Program-made: the position numbers and the translations under genes
Notes under the pieces: model-generated
What the model was told of the DNA's origin: nothing
What the model saw: the letters and a program-made list of their open reading frames with translations, nothing else
Database searches by the model: none
DNA from: Pseudozyma flocculosa PF-1
Lineage: Eukaryota > Basidiomycota > Ustilaginomycetes > Ustilaginales > Ustilaginaceae
DNA length: 64,000 nucleotides
Assembly: GCF_000417875.1 (NCBI RefSeq)
Contig: NW_006920879.1
Coordinates: forward strand, 625,211-689,210
Reading direction: 5' to 3'
In this document: piece by piece, positions 1 to 13,935 of the stretch
Position numbering within the stretch: the first letter of the stretch is position 1
How the letters are laid out: each line of letters begins with the position of its first letter

Positions 1-74
1 CGACGTACGTCCGACGTCCGTAACGTACGTACGTCGTACGGTACGTCGTCGTACGTCGTACGTCGTCGTCGTCG

Positions 75-230
<156 letters not shown>

Positions 231-391
231 GCTGCCGTCGTGGTCGTGGTCGTTGTCCTTGTCGTCGTTGCCGATTTCTCTCTCTATCTCCTTGATCGCC
301 GCGAAACCAGGCTCAGTGCGAGGACCCACCACCTGATCCCTCGCTCGGCTCGGCGACGTGCCGCAGAGACGGCCGAAGCCCCTCACGTGCG

Positions 392-3300
392 TCAGGCGCC
401 GGTGGTAGGGGCGTCGTGGTGGCTCGACAGGAAGAGGGAGCTCGAGGGATCGTCGTGGCTGCCGCTCATGGCGGGGCTCAGTGGGCCGCCGACGTCCGAC
501 CACTCGTCGGACGTGTGCTCGGCGCTGCAGCTGCCGTGCTCGTGCTCGTGCTCGCGCTCGTGCGACGTATCGGCCGCCGCCTGCACCGCATCGGTGACCG
601 GGCCCGCTGCCCGGGCAGCCGTGCCGTCGTGCGGCTGCTCGTCGTCGTTGACGTCTGCACGAGGCGGCATGGCGCCCTGCTGAAGTAGGGGCGTCGAGTC
701 GGCATCCTGGCCTTGACCGCGCTGCGTCTCGGTGGGCAGCCTCGTGTCGCGCTTGATCCGGCCGCGCGCATAGTCGAGGTCGCGGTAGATGGCCTTGATG
801 GCCTCGCCCACGCCGTCCTCTGCCCTGATCTGGGCGCCGAGCGCCCGGGCCCCCTCAATCTGCTTGGCGTTGGTCGTCGCCGTCCGGAGCGCCGCTGCGA
901 GGGCGTCGGCAGTGAGGTTCTTGACGCAGCTCCCCACGCCGAGGCTCTCGACCTGCTGGCCCCAAAAGAACTGGTCGCCAAAGTACGGCTTGACAATCGT
1001 GGGCAGACCGGCGCGCAGGCTGGCGCCCAACGTGCCGGCGCCGCCGTGATGGCAGGCGGCATCGATGAGCGGGAAGAGCCAGTCGTGCGGCACCGACGAC
1101 ACCTGAAAGACGTCGTCGAGGACGGCAGGGTCGGAGACCGTCGAGCCCGGGTTGGAGCCCGACGAGAGGCGGTCGGACCAGCCCTTGGAGATGATGGCGC
1201 AGACGCCGCTCTTCTTGACCGCCTCGAGCACGCAGCGGGTCATGGCCTCGGCGTCCGACACGACAATCGAGCCCCAACCAATGTAGACCAGCTTGCGGCC
1301 GTTGACGCGCGCCCGGTCGATGAACGCCACCAGGTCTGCCGGCGGCTGCCACTTGCGGCTCGATGAATTGTCTGGGCCGTCGAGGAACCAGAAACCTGTC
1401 ACGTGGATCCACTCGAACCAGTCCAGCGGGCGCGGCACCAGGCTCGGACTAAAGTTGTAGATGAACGGCACCTTGTGCTGCTCGAGCTTGTCGATGTTGG
1501 TCGAGCGCAGGCCCAGGTGTTTCTTGCGCCAGCGATTAATCTGGCCGGCTGCCGCGCGCCAAAAGATCTGGTCAAAGATGACGTACGACATGTAGTTGTA
1601 GTTGCCGCCGGCCTTGTTGCCTGGCACGGCAAAGGCGTGCGGGTAGGCGCGCGTGCGGGTCCATGGCATGGTGAAGGCGCGGTAATAGGGCACCTGGAGG
1701 GCCTCGGCGACATGGATGCCGGCGATGGCCGAGGGGCTCTCGATGATGACGTCGCTGCCCTGGCAGGCATGCCAGCTGGACAGCAGCAGGTCATCGAGCC
1801 AGCCACGGAACTGCGAGCAGGGGCGTAAAGGAACATGATCGAGCGTCAAAGACAGTGCAGAGGGTCAGCCGGCCGTGGCTTCCTTCCTGGCTTCGTTCTT
1901 AACTCGCCGAACGCTGCCGCACTCCGTTCACTCACCTTGGTGACGCCCTCCCTCAGAAACGACACCGTAAACGTGCCGTTCTCGACGCAGATGCGCATCA
2001 GCTCGGCAGGATCTCCGCCGATGCCACTAAACTCGATCCCGTGGCCCTTGACCCAGTCGCCAAACTCGGGGTGCGTGGCGATGCGCACGCGGTGGCCATC
2101 GGCCTGCAGGCCCTTGCCGAGGGCAATGTAGGGCTGCACGTCGCCTCGCGAGCCGATCGTCAGCATGGTAAAGACCAGCGGCTTGGCCGGCTTGAACGAG
2201 AGCAGCGCCGACGAGTCGGACCGCATTATCGAGGCCGACGACTGGCCCAGCATCGAGAGGTGCGACGACAGGGTCGAGGTGCTGGCCGAGGCAGAGTCGA
2301 AGCTTTGGTCGAGCTGTTCGCTGAGGTCCCGTAGCACGAGCGCGTTCGACCTCTCCGAGCCTGCCGCCGCGTCGCCTCCGACGGCGGCGAGATCGTCGTC
2401 GTCCGGGTCGTCTGCTCTGATGTGGTCGAGCTGGAGGTCGATCAGGGAGAGCATCTCGTCCCTGCGCTCTGCCGAGGCCAGTTCGAGGAAGACCTCTTCG
2501 TGCCCTCGAACGGTGACCACGACGCCGTGCTGCCCGAAGCGGAACGCCGGTTGCCGCGCGGCCGAGACGACGTCCGAGAGCGGGATCAGCATCAGCGTAC
2601 GCCCCACGGTCTTCTGCGCTATGCCCGAAGAGCGGAACGCGAGGTGGCGTGTCGAGACGAACGCCCTACCCGTGATGGGCAGGACCCGGAAGAGCGTGGC
2701 GTGGACGTGGCCGACCAGGCGCTCATCCTCCGGCAGCCCAAACGTCTCGCGGAACTGCTCTTCGAAGCGGCCCGCCTCGGTCGGGGCGTCTCGATCCTCG
2801 TCGGGGGCGTCGAGGACCGAGAAGGACGAGTAGCCCGAGTTGGACAAGTCCTCGCCCGCCGCAGAGCGTGCGTCCTGGTCGTCGTCGTCGCCGAGGTGGG
2901 TGTCCTTGGGCCAAAGCTCGACGATGCGGCGATGGTGACGGCGCGAGGTGCCTCCCATCCAGCCGGCGAGGGCATCGGCAGCCGAGCCGCCGCCGAGCAT
3001 CCGATTCGGCGTGTCCTTGATCCACTTTGGAAGGGCCCAGCCTCGTTCCGCCTCTTTCTGGACCTGTTCAAACGAGGGCGGGGGCTCGCTCCCGGTGGGC
3101 GATGGCGGATAGACGAAGGAGCTGTCTCCGAGGGCTCCTTCCATCGTCCTTGCCGTGGGCGTGCAGGACAGGTGGTCGGCGTCTGCATCCATTGTGGCCG
3201 CTGGCCGGCCCTTGGCAGCGTCGAGCCGCGGAATAGCAATCGGACGCTGCCCAGCCTCGCCTTCTGCCTTCAGAGCTGATCCTTTTGAGGCGTCTGCCCC

Positions 3301-5210
3301 CGCACGGGCTGCCGACATCGTCTTTGCCGAGGCCGACGAGCCCTGTCTCCTCAGCGTGGTGGAGATCGGGAGCGCGGGCACCTCGTCGAGCGGAGCATTT
3401 GGTAGCGTGACGGTGTTGGCCATCCCGCCTGTCGAGTCTTGGATGCTTGCCCGCGACCAGCGGAGCGGATCCGATCCGGAGCGGCTGTTTCCGAAGGCGA
3501 TGCGCTTCGTGGTCCGCAGAAACTCGTCGCGCCTCGACAGGTGCAGGAAAAAGTATTCGTCGATGGCGAAGCCGGCGAGCTCGTCGACCACCTTGATGCA
3601 CACCATCTCGGTCTGGTCGACGGACAGGGTCGTGTCGACGTCAATGACCGTCTCGAGTGGGATGCTGATCTTGACGCTCTCGCCCTCGTTGTGCGCCTTG
3701 AAGACCTCCTTCCTCAGCGCCGTGATCCAGGCATTGCGGCTGGCCTCGGACTCGACCTGGAACGTGAAGCGGCGATACGGCGTCGTCACCTTGAAGCGAT
3801 CCAGGTGCTTGGAGGATGCCTCGACGGCAGAGACACGCCGCAGGTCGATGAAGCCCTGCGGAAAGTAGGGGTCGCGGGCGCTGTCGAACCAGCTGAGCAG
3901 CCCGCTCCGGAGCGTGGCCCAGTGCTTGCTGAATCGGTGCGTCCGCCGCGTCAGCTTGGCGATCGGTCCGGAGCGCAGCAGGCGGTTCTCGCGCGAGGGA
4001 AGGTAGGCGTAGAAGCAGAGGTGGCCCGTCGTGAGGTAGACGTGGCCTTGGAGCAGGATAGAACGGAAGAGCCAGCACCGGTGCGCCGACAACAGCTCCT
4101 CGGTTGGCTCGAGATCGAACAGGCGGTGAAGCTGGACAAGCAGCTGCTCTACATCGTCGCGGCGAGGCAAGGCATCGTCGGCAGCGCCAGAACCTTCGGG
4201 CGGCAAGACCTCGAAGGGTGGTTGCAGTCGCGAGGTGGAAGCCTCGCTGGGCATCGGCGCTGATTTTGCTTCCGTGGTGTCATCCTGCGTCTCTAGCGAC
4301 TGTCTCGGTCCATCATCAAGATGCGATGGACCAGGAGCCGTGTCGACCGCGGATCGAGGCTCGTCCGTGCCGCTGTCCTCGGAATCGCCTTCTTCGCCCG
4401 TGTCGGCAGAGGCCTCGGCGAACGGATGCCGGCTGCTCTGCCTGCCGGCCAGGTCGTCCTGGCGCTTGGCGCGTGCCTGGGAGCGCCGCTGCGCTGTTTC
4501 GCTGTGGCTTCCAAAGGGGGATGTCGGTGGCTTTTTGGCGCGGTGTACCGAGATGGCCGAGGCCGCCAAGGGAGTCTGCCCGCCCAGCGGCGTCGCTTGA
4601 TCGTCGAACGCCTCGTGCCTGCCGGGATACAAGCCCCGATCGGTCCTCAGGCGGCGGCTGCGGGAACTCAGCCAGGCTGTCGGGTCCAAGGCTGCGGCAG
4701 ACTCGGTTTCCAGCTCGCCCGTGAGCGAGCGCCGCCGCGGAGGCTGGCCGAGGATGTCGTCGTCTGCCTCGTCGAGGTCGTCGTCCTCCATGATGCCCTG
4801 TCCCTCTGCGTCGAAAAAGCGGCTGCCGACCATGCTGAGCATCTGCATGAGGGCCTGGGTTTCCGAGTGGACGACATGCGGCTCTGCGTCGCGCGCCGTA
4901 TCTGGGCAGTCGTCGAGGCTGGATCTCCGTGCTGCATCATGGGCGCTGTCCGATTGCGGGCCGGCAAGGGGCTGCGCGGGGGGAAGGCGGACATGGGTCG
5001 GAAGGGGTGGGCCATTTCGAGGGAGCTTGCGAGGGAGGAAATGTTGGAGAAGCCCCGGGGAGATACGGGTTTGAGGGCGGGCGAGTCCGGCAAGGGTGGG
5101 CTGAGCCTGTCGTAGTCGAGCGCGGCTGGTGGCGGGAACGGTGGGCTCGAGGGCGCGGGAGAGGCTTGGCCCTGCGCGGGTGGTGCGGGTGGCGGTGAGG
5201 AGGATGACAT
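392..5210 (-). CDS. ATG26: sterol 3-beta-glucosyltransferase (Atg26/UGT51)
   Basis: Transfers glucose from UDP-glucose to ergosterol-type sterols at membranes; in some yeasts the enzyme is needed for pexophagy. My model has three exons, 5210-5067, 4971-1936 and 1810-392, giving about 1532 residues, a length normal for the family. The 95-nt first intron (donor GTATCT, acceptor CGCAG after a pyrimidine tract) and the 125-nt second intron (GTGAGT) both lie between codons and restore family sequence (VTK joined to FRGWLDDLL). A disordered N-terminus leads to a first GRAM domain from about residue 331, a PH domain at about 380-480, a second GRAM near 780, and the glycosyltransferase from about 995 ([11 protein letters not shown]). 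The UDP-sugar-binding motif HHGGAGT is at about 1314-1320, followed by [11 protein letters not shown]. The start at 5210 is the first ATG of the exon-1 frame. It is divergent from RPC31. Confidence 0.93.
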
Positions 5211-5732
5211 GATGCGGTCGCCTCGAGGGCGTGGGCTGGTCTGATCAAGCTGGTGCTGCGTCGGTGTCAGTGGGGAGCGGCAGGCAGCTCGACGTGGAGA
5301 TGGTGGTGATTGCGGTGGTGGCGGTGGTGATGCGGCCGCTGGCGATCAGACGAGAGCATTGGCGGTGCGGGCGTGTGTGTGGGCTGGGTGGTCCGGGAGA
5401 GGGGCGCGGGTTCAGAGGGGCATGACGAGGGGCGCAGGTTGCTGTATGGCGGCGTCGGCCCAGGGGTTTGGTCAGTTGAAGACGGCAGTCAGCGGTGGCG
5501 ACGGCAGTGGTGCTGGTGGCGGTGGGTGGCGGTGGTAGTAGTGATGGTGACGACTGTGGCCGGTTCGAGGGTGGGCCAGAGAGGCAAGCTGCCTGACCAC
5601 GTACGGCTTGGCTCCGAGGCGGGGGGGAGGAGGGGCAAGTCTGCGGCCACCAAAGCGCGGGGAAATGCCGCGAGCGTTGCGTCCCGTGGCCAGTCACAGT
5701 ACGTCGAGCCACAGGCAAGCCGCCAGCCCAGT

Positions 5733-5788
5733 CCAGCCCAGCCCAGCCCAGCCCAGCCCAGCCCAGCCCAGCCCAGCCCAGCCCAGCC
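5733..5788. repeat. CCCAG pentanucleotide tandem repeat
   Basis: About 11 near-perfect copies of a 5-bp unit, CCCAG, in the ATG26-RPC31 intergenic region. Frames through it read only Ser-Pro-Ala-Gln or Trp-Ala-Gly-Leu repeats. Confidence 0.95.
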
Positions 5789-6228
5789 TGAGGAGGCCCT
5801 TGCGCGCAGCAGGCCAGCAGCCAGGCGGGCAAACGCACCTCAGGGTCCAACCGCCAGCGGCCAGCGGCCATCCATCTGGCTGCTTGCCTGACGGGCACCT
5901 CACCGCCCGATGGCCTCCTCTGCCCTACTCTCTGCTCCCCTATCGACGCCCCTCTCGACTATTGACAAAATGACTGCCATCCTCCTGTTGATGCTAGGTA
6001 GCCTTTTTCATCTCCCTCCCGTTCATGCTCAAGCACACCATCCTTGACCCCCAGCACGCCGGCCAGAGCCCGTCAGGCATCCTCGGCGCCCGGCCAGGCC
6101 ATTCCAGAGCCCTCTGTGGCGCGTCGTTGGGCTGGCCTGCCTGCGCTGCTCGTCGACTTCCGACTTCCGCGCCCAGGTGCCCAATTTTGGTCGATTTTCT
6201 GGTGCTCGCTGCGCTGGCCCCACCTTCT

Positions 6229-6300
6229 TCTCGACCCTATCCTCGACCCTATTCTCGACCCTATTCTCGACCCTATTCTCGACCCTATTCTCGACCCTAT
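6229..6300. repeat. 12-bp minisatellite, six copies
   Basis: Six consecutive copies of a 12-bp unit (TCTCGACCCTAT; copies 2 and 6-flanking variants begin with C), ending 150 bp before the RPC31 start codon. It probably lies in the promoter or 5' UTR of RPC31. The unit is in-frame periodic, so a frame through it reads a four-residue repeat, but nothing supports translation. Confidence 0.95.
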
Positions 6301-6449
6301 CCTCGCCCCTCGCCCCTCGCTTCTCGCTCCTAACCCTTCGAGCGCTCGCCACCACCGCCGTCCGTCATCAGCGCACATCTTCTCCCTCACCTCAATCTCC
6401 AGGCCACGGCCCTCATCCGCTCCGCTCCCTTGCCCGACCCACCGCAGCC

Positions 6450-7539
6450 ATGTCCGGTAGAGGTGGAGGAGGTGGAAGGGGTCGCGGCGGCTTCGGTCGC
6501 GGCGGCGGCAGAGGCGGCGGGCCCGGCGCAAACCTTCCCCCCATGGGCCTCAGCTTTCAGGAGCTCGGAATGATGGACAAGACCCCGTCCAAACTCTACC
6601 CTGTGCGTGGCGCTGGCTCTCCGGCCATCTGCGCAAGCCTCGGCCCTGATTCCGGCCGCTGCTCGCCTGCTCACCATCTACGCCCCACGGCCCTCTCCCT
6701 CTCCTTCTCCCCACTCGCGCCGCAGAACCTCACATCCATGCCCAAGATGGACAAGCCAGACGAAAAGGAGCTCAAGGCCGCCACCTACCAGCTCAGGTAC
6801 CTCGAGGAACAGCGCTACTCGCCCTACTGGCCCGTTCTGGAGGAGCGCAAGCAGGGTGAGAAGTCTTGGCCCGGCGCTTCTCGCACATTGGGCCCGTGCT
6901 AGACTTGCGCTGACACCCTGCTTCTGCCCCACACATCCTCTGTATCGCCGCCCGTCTAGCCGACCTGACGAGGTTCACCGACCGGTACCGGCCCGAAGCT
7001 CGCGAGGCGCCCTCGCTCAAGACCATCAAGATGCAGGAGGAGGTTTTTCCAAAGGGCCTCTGGAGCTCGTTTATGGAGGGCGAGACGAAGCGGGAGGAGC
7101 TCAAAGGTGCGTGCAGAGGCACGCGCGCCCGCAAGCAACGACGTCCTGCTCGCGGTCGGCGACTTGAGCCCGAGACTGACGTGTTTCCATTGCATCCCCG
7201 CCGTCCGATCAGCGAGCAAGAAGAGGAAGCGCAAGGTCAATTGGGACAATCTCGACCTCGAAGACGGGCAAGGGGTGAGCCTTGTAATCCGCACCTCCTC
7301 TTTCATGGCGATGGCTGCGCAGCTTTGGCTGACCGTAGTGGCTGCTTGCTCCCTTTTCCCTCTTTGCCGCGTCTCTGATGCAGGGCGACGCCGACGACCG
7401 GGGCGAAGGCTCTTCGGAACCAGAGGACCTGGGCGACTACGAGGACGAGGAGGACGACGACTATGCCGAAAACTACTTTGACAATGGCGAGGACGACGAC
7501 GGCGGAGACGACGACGGCGGCGAGGCCCAGTTTGACTGA
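6450..7539 (+). CDS. RPC31: RNA polymerase III subunit C31 (Rpc31/C7 family)
   Basis: Subunit of the Rpc82/34/31 initiation subcomplex of RNA polymerase III, acting in the nucleus in tRNA and 5S rRNA transcription. Five exons: 6450-6602, 6726-6855, 6960-7106, 7213-7274 and 7384-7539, giving about 215 residues. All four introns are 104-123 nt with GTGCGT or GTGAGN donors and keep the frame. The family pattern is clear: a Gly/Arg-rich N-terminus, then LSFQELG, a central block with RYLEEQRYSPYWPVLEE and YRPEAREAPSLKTIKM, a basic KKRKRKVNW segment, and a strongly acidic Asp/Glu tail ending QFD. The acidic tail and the LEE..YSPYWP region are typical of Rpc31/POLR3G. The ATG at 6450 follows CAGCC and directly opens the RGG-rich N-terminus. 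Confidence 0.87.
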
Positions 7540-8078
7540 GTAGCCTGCGCGCCTCGACGACGACGACGACAACAACGATGACGACAGCCTGTATTTGTAC
7601 CCTGCCTTCCTGGCTCACGACCCCTTCATCGCCGTCAAGCAAAGATCGTGCCTGCCCGCTCGTGCGATGCTGCCGCGCGGATGAGCCGCGCAGCGTCAGT
7701 TGTGTGTGTGTGTGTCTGTGGGTGCAAGCAAGTGAGCGGTGGCACAATGAAGTGCCTGGCGGCGATTGCACGACAAAGTGGCCTGGCCGGGCCCATGCTG
7801 TGCTGTGCCGTGCCATGTCGTACGATGCGATGCGATGCCACGCCGCCTTATCTCGGTCCTCGGCGGGTCAGGTGGAGGGTAGAGGTGGCGCGGCGTGACA
7901 CGGAAGAAGAAGATGCCCGGCCCGGCCCGTGCTCCCCACCACTTGTTCGTCTTCCTCTTCCTCTTCGTCTTCTCCCATCACCACCATCACGGCCACCACC
8001 GCCATCACGACCCTCACTGCCACCCAGCTCACCATCGCACACCCCTCCACATCTCAGCCTGCCTCGTCCGTCGCAGCC
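7540..8078. other. RPC31-HEM2 intergenic region
   Basis: 539 bp holding the RPC31 terminator region and HEM2 promoter. It includes a short TG run (about 7698-7718) and CAC/CATCAC-rich sequence just upstream of HEM2. No gene or RNA recognised. Confidence 0.7.
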
Positions 8079-9664
<1,586 letters not shown>

Positions 9665-9988
9665 GGCCGCATCATCCGAGACAAGGAAGAGCAGGGACGG
9701 ACATAACAGGGAACTCGATTGCAAATGCGCAGGTGACTGTTCGATGACTATGCTGGGTGGCGATACGGGCTGATGATTGGGCGGGGGAGGATAACGACTA
9801 TCGAGGCCGACCGGCAAGCTCGTCCCTCGCCGACTCGGGACGATCTTCAAACTGGGTGGGTATCGTGCAGAGGGGTCGTTCAGTCGGCCAGCCGGTCGCT
9901 GGTCCGCCGCGGTCGTGGTGCTGATGGGCCGGGGGCGCGCGGACCAGCTTCGCTCCGATCGGCCTGGCCCCTCGGGGCGTGGTGCGGC
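9665..9988. other. convergent HEM2/monooxygenase 3' region
   Basis: 324 bp between two converging genes, so it holds both 3' UTRs. No gene, hairpin terminator or repeat was recognised. Confidence 0.6.
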
Positions 9989-11269
9989 TCACTTGGCCTT
10001 CTCCCTTTGCGAGCCCAACGCCTGGAAGGCCGGGTAGGCGGGCAGGGGGAACTCCTCATCGCCGTCGCCGAACATCTTCTTGAACACCCACGGGCTCCAG
10101 GCGAGGACCGAGATGGCGGAGGCCATGAACCCGATGACCCGCTGGAGGATCCAGCGCTTGAGGCCGGAACCCGGGTAGGTGACGCCGGGCATGAACGAGG
10201 GGATGTCCTGGATCTTGAGCACGTAGGGCTTGAAGGCGGCCTCGTAGGCCTCAAACGCCTTGGCGGGGTGCTGGCCGGGCTCGAGGCTGGCAATCTCGCC
10301 GGCGAGGATGTAGGCGCCCATCAGGGCGAGCGAGGTGCCCATGCCCGTGAGGGGCGTGGCGGCGTGGGCCGCGTCGCCGATGCACACGACGCGCGACGTC
10401 GACCACTGCTGCATGCGCACCTGGACCAGGGGCTGGAAGAAGAAGTCGTCGGCCTTTGCCATGCCGTCGAGGAGGCGCTCGGCCTGCCACCCGGCGCCCG
10501 CGAACTCGCGGCGCAGCAGGTCCTCCTGCGCCTGGCGGTCGCCGCGCGACACCTTGGCCCACTCCGCCTTTTCCGCGTCCGTCGTCGGCATCCGCGTCAT
10601 GGTGGCGCGCATCGTCCCGTGCGGGTCCGGACGCAGGCTCAAGACCTTGGAGTCGAGCGCCGTGTAGATGTACCACCAGTCGATGTCCGAGGGGACGCGC
10701 GGGATGGTCCAGTAGCAGTAGTAGGTCTCCTTGGACACGATCTCGACCGAGTCCTGCGGGAAGCACCACCGGCGCACGCGCGACCACTGGCCGTCGGCGG
10801 CGACGACAAAGTCGTACTCGCCCACGTCGCCGTTGCTCAGCTCGACCTTGGCGCAGCGCTCGTCGTTGGAGATGACCTTGGCGATGGTGACGCCGAGGAG
10901 GTACTTGACCTTGGGTAGGTCCTTTGTGGCCTCGTACAGCACGGCGCCCAGGTCGCCGCGGAGGATCTCGTGGGCCGACGTCAGGCTCGCCTCGATGCCG
11001 TCGCGCACGGGAAAGCTGGCGTAGACACGCCCCTTGGGGTCGAGGAAGTGGGTGCCCTTTTCGCTCGTGTTGAGGCGGTTGATCTCGTCGAGCAGGCCCA
11101 TGTTCTTGATGACGTTGAGCGCACCCGCCTTGATGTCGATGTTCTGCCCCTGCTTGAGCAGCGAAGGGTTGCGCTCCAGGATCGTGATCTCGACGTCGTC
11201 GATCGCCTTGGCCAGGTGCCACGCCAGCGTGGGTCCCGCGATGCCGGCGCCGCTGATGAGGACTCGCAT
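9989..11269 (-). CDS. FAD-dependent monooxygenase (aromatic hydroxylase-like)
   Basis: Single-exon gene for a 426-residue flavoprotein of the FAD-binding monooxygenase family (PF01494; relatives hydroxylate aromatic or secondary-metabolite substrates using NAD(P)H). The dinucleotide-binding GxGxxG motif is at residues 7-12 (ISGAGIAGPTLAWHLA), an ILERNPSL motif follows the second strand, a DG-type motif is in VVAADGQWSRVR, and the GD motif that contacts FAD ribose is in VVCIGDAAHAATPLTGMG. The frame stays open upstream to about 11590, but the ATG at 11269 places the Rossmann strand immediately at the N-terminus, as usual, so I prefer it. The substrate cannot be inferred. It is not in a recognisable biosynthetic cluster; its neighbours are HEM2 and CDC20. 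Confidence 0.85.
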   Translation of the reverse strand: MRVLISGAGIAGPTLAWHLAKAIDDVEITILERNPSLLKQGQNIDIKAGALNVIKNMGLLDEINRLNTSEKGTHFLDPKGRVYASFPVRDGIEASLTSAHEILRGDLGAVLYEATKDLPKVKYLLGVTIAKVISNDERCAKVELSNGDVGEYDFVVAADGQWSRVRRWCFPQDSVEIVSKETYYCYWTIPRVPSDIDWWYIYTALDSKVLSLRPDPHGTMRATMTRMPTTDAEKAEWAKVSRGDRQAQEDLLRREFAGAGWQAERLLDGMAKADDFFFQPLVQVRMQQWSTSRVVCIGDAAHAATPLTGMGTSLALMGAYILAGEIASLEPGQHPAKAFEAYEAAFKPYVLKIQDIPSFMPGVTYPGSGLKRWILQRVIGFMASAISVLAWSPWVFKKMFGDGDEEFPLPAYPAFQALGSQREKAK

Positions 11270-13935
11270 GGTGGTTGGGAGGTCAGAAGGTCGAGCCACG
11301 AAAGGGGTCTTCGAGATGGGATCAGGGTCGGGAGGCAGGGTGTCGCGTTTAGGGGATTGGAAGCGCAGGTGGTTGCTGGGGGAGGCGAGAGATGGGAAGA
11401 GATGTATGGCGAGGACGGGGGACAGACCGACCAGTCGTCGGACCAGGTTATAAGGAGATCCGCCGTCGAGACCGAAACGTAACGCACATCTCCGACCGCA
11501 GATGGGGCCAGCGGCAGCGGCAGCGGCAGCGTCGGCGTCAACGGCGGCGTCGGCGTCGGCGACGTCGAGGGGCGCTGGCAGGAGGTACACGGCTGCAACC
11601 TCTACGGGCCGCGGCCACGTTTCAGGACCGAGCGATCCGAGCCAGAGCGTAGGTGTGTGCTCGTTGGTTATCGTAGCTCGCTGGCTCGTTCAATTGTTAA
11701 AACCACGCTCAAAGAGAGATAGAGTGAGACGCGGCGTGGGCGTAGCCACCCTTGTAATGGCGGGGCATACGACAGCCCCCGCCACGCCTCTGATTGAATC
11801 GCTCCAGTGTGTCCCTGGGCGGCGGCCCTCGACCCGCCGGCCCGAGATTCTTCGGTCGAAGGCCTTTTCGATGCGTACGCTCCGAGCTTGGAACAAGATG
11901 CGGTGGCCAGCACAGGGCCGGGCCCAGGGGGCCCTGTACCCGAGCTTGGGCACGGTAGAATACGGGGGGGACGGGGCGTCGAAGCGATCGAGCTAATCGA
12001 CCAAGAATGGCGTGGCGACCGGACCAGGGTCGACTCTGACGCCGGCTGCTACCCTGGCTACGGCTGTGGGTCGGGCCGAGAGCGGCGTGGGGGGAGGGGG
12101 GCCGATGTGCGACCGTGAGAAGAAGTCCATACATACGTCTGCAATGGCGGTTGTCGTTGCGACGCGGTCATCTGCAGGCGACTGAGGTGCCAGAACTCGA
12201 ATGAAGCTGGGAACGCGGCGAGGCGCGGCCATTGTGAGCTCCCATTGTGGTCCATCGAGCGCAGTGGTGGGTGGACGGATGGGTGGGTGGGTTATTGGGT
12301 CCGCCCTCTCCTCCCGTCGAGGCAGATGAGCGAGGGTGACGCTTTGTGTGCCGTCGTGTAGTTACATACATACTCTTTCTTACGCTTGCCGTTTGGCAGC
12401 GTTTCCGTGTGCGTCTGTATATATGCGAGGCGGACATCGCGCCGTGCGTGCGAGCGTGTACGTACGACGAGTATGTAGCGCGGATTGTCGGAGCACCACT
12501 TCCGAGCCGATGCAAGGCGTCGGGGCGTACAGCTAAGACCGTAGTACGTGTCGCCGTAGCGGAGACAAGAGGGCAGTGGCGGCGGACGTCGGCGGTCGAT
12601 GGGCTCAAGCACAGAGCAAGATCCGGACCCAACGGTTGGCTGGTGCCAGAGTGGGGGGAAGGGGACTGACGACGATACGTAACATTGCGGCCTTCGCTCG
12701 CGACATGGGCGGCTAGCGACGAGGGCGACGCAAGAGAGTACGTACGTGCGACCCTCGCCTCGCCGAGCTAGCCGGAAAGTTAGGGGAATTTGCGGGCGGC
12801 TATACGACCGAGGGTCCGAATGTCCGACGACGTACTCTTGGCTGCGTCGCCGCTTCCTGATTGACAGCTCAGGGGGGGCGGGTCGGAGCAAAGGCAAACG
12901 GAGTGCTCGAGGTCGGACCTCCGAGCGGGTGGGCAGGGGATGAGGTCGCATAGCCGACCTCGGCCCGGCCTGACCCAGACAGATCCTACTCACGCTGCTT
13001 GGCCTCGTCGACGACCAGATTCTCCTTTTCGCCTGGACTAGGAGCTGCTATCCACTTGCCCCTTTGTCGTTGTCGGGAAAGAAAGGGCGGCGACCAAGGT
13101 CAAGGTCATAATCGAGATCAAAAGCAGCGCCCGGAAGACAACTTCCGTGCGGACTCGCACCGCTAGCGCCAAACGACATATATGCCTGTCTAGCTGCTTT
13201 TGCTGACCAGCGTCGTCGACAGCGATAGAAGGCGACGATACGGTACCCACCGTACAAAGACCCAACGTCCGCGTCCGGAGGCTTGGCCCGGGCTGGCCTG
13301 GCCTGGATGCTGTCGGCGGTTTTCTGTGGCGGAGCCAAACGTCGCCCGACGGCGAGGCGATATTCTCCGCGACGCTTGCTTCCGTGTCTCTGCTCCATCT
13401 TGCTGCATTCGGTGCATCAGCAAGGTGGAGCGGAGTTTACGCTCCGGCATCCTGGGTCAGGCAGCGCTGGCCCAGGGTGGGGACCAGAGGGGGCTGCGAT
13501 GAGGCGGCAGCCTGGCCATGCTCGACTGCACCGGCGGAAGTATCGTGCCGAAGCTCCGCCCCCTTACGTAAGCATGTCGGCGAGTCCAGCACCGCAGACG
13601 CGTGACGCGCCCATGGACCCCTCGGATCCGAAGCCACAGGAAAGGTGTTGGTTGAACGAGACTCTAACCCAACACTCTGCTCGCCGCAGGCTACGGCCAC
13701 GGCTACGGCCACAGCCGGCAGAAGAGGCGACAGCCAGGGCCGACTGCCCCCTCTTGCCTCGTCTCGACCACCTCTTCTCCTCCCCCTCCTCGCACCCACT
13801 TCCGTCCTCTTCACCACCTTGCCTTTCCTTTCCTGGCTCTGCCTTCCCATTCCTGCACTGCCCTCCCCACCGCTCCGTCTCATACCTCCGTGTTTCTTTC
13901 TGTTCTCTTCATCCACGCACACATACGCACACACC
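11270..13935. other. 2.7-kb gene-free intergenic region
   Basis: Between the divergently transcribed monooxygenase and CDC20 genes. It contains a TTATAA element at 11448-11453 about 180 bp upstream of the monooxygenase ATG, GGCAGC hexamer repeats near 11511-11537 merging into GGCGTC-type repeats to about 11570, and a slightly lower-GC segment around 12330-12560. Open frames here have repetitive or unrecognisable products and no family motifs. No tRNA seen. Confidence 0.6.
13598..13603. promoter_or_regulatory. candidate MCB (ACGCGT) site upstream of CDC20
   Basis: The ACGCGT hexamer, the binding core of the fungal MBF cell-cycle factor, lies 333 bp upstream of the CDC20 ATG and is followed by a second ACGCG-like core (TGACGCGCC). 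In DNA this GC-rich the hexamer is expected about once per 3 kb by chance, so the site is only suggestive. Confidence 0.3.

Larger units (their letters stand above)
5211..6449. promoter_or_regulatory. divergent ATG26-RPC31 intergenic region
   Basis: This 1.24-kb stretch separates two genes transcribed away from each other, so it must hold both promoters. It contains two short tandem repeats, described separately (5733-5788 and 6229-6300). The last 150 bases before the RPC31 ATG are CT-rich, as is common for fungal core promoters or 5' UTRs. I see no convincing TATA box and no additional gene. Confidence 0.6.
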
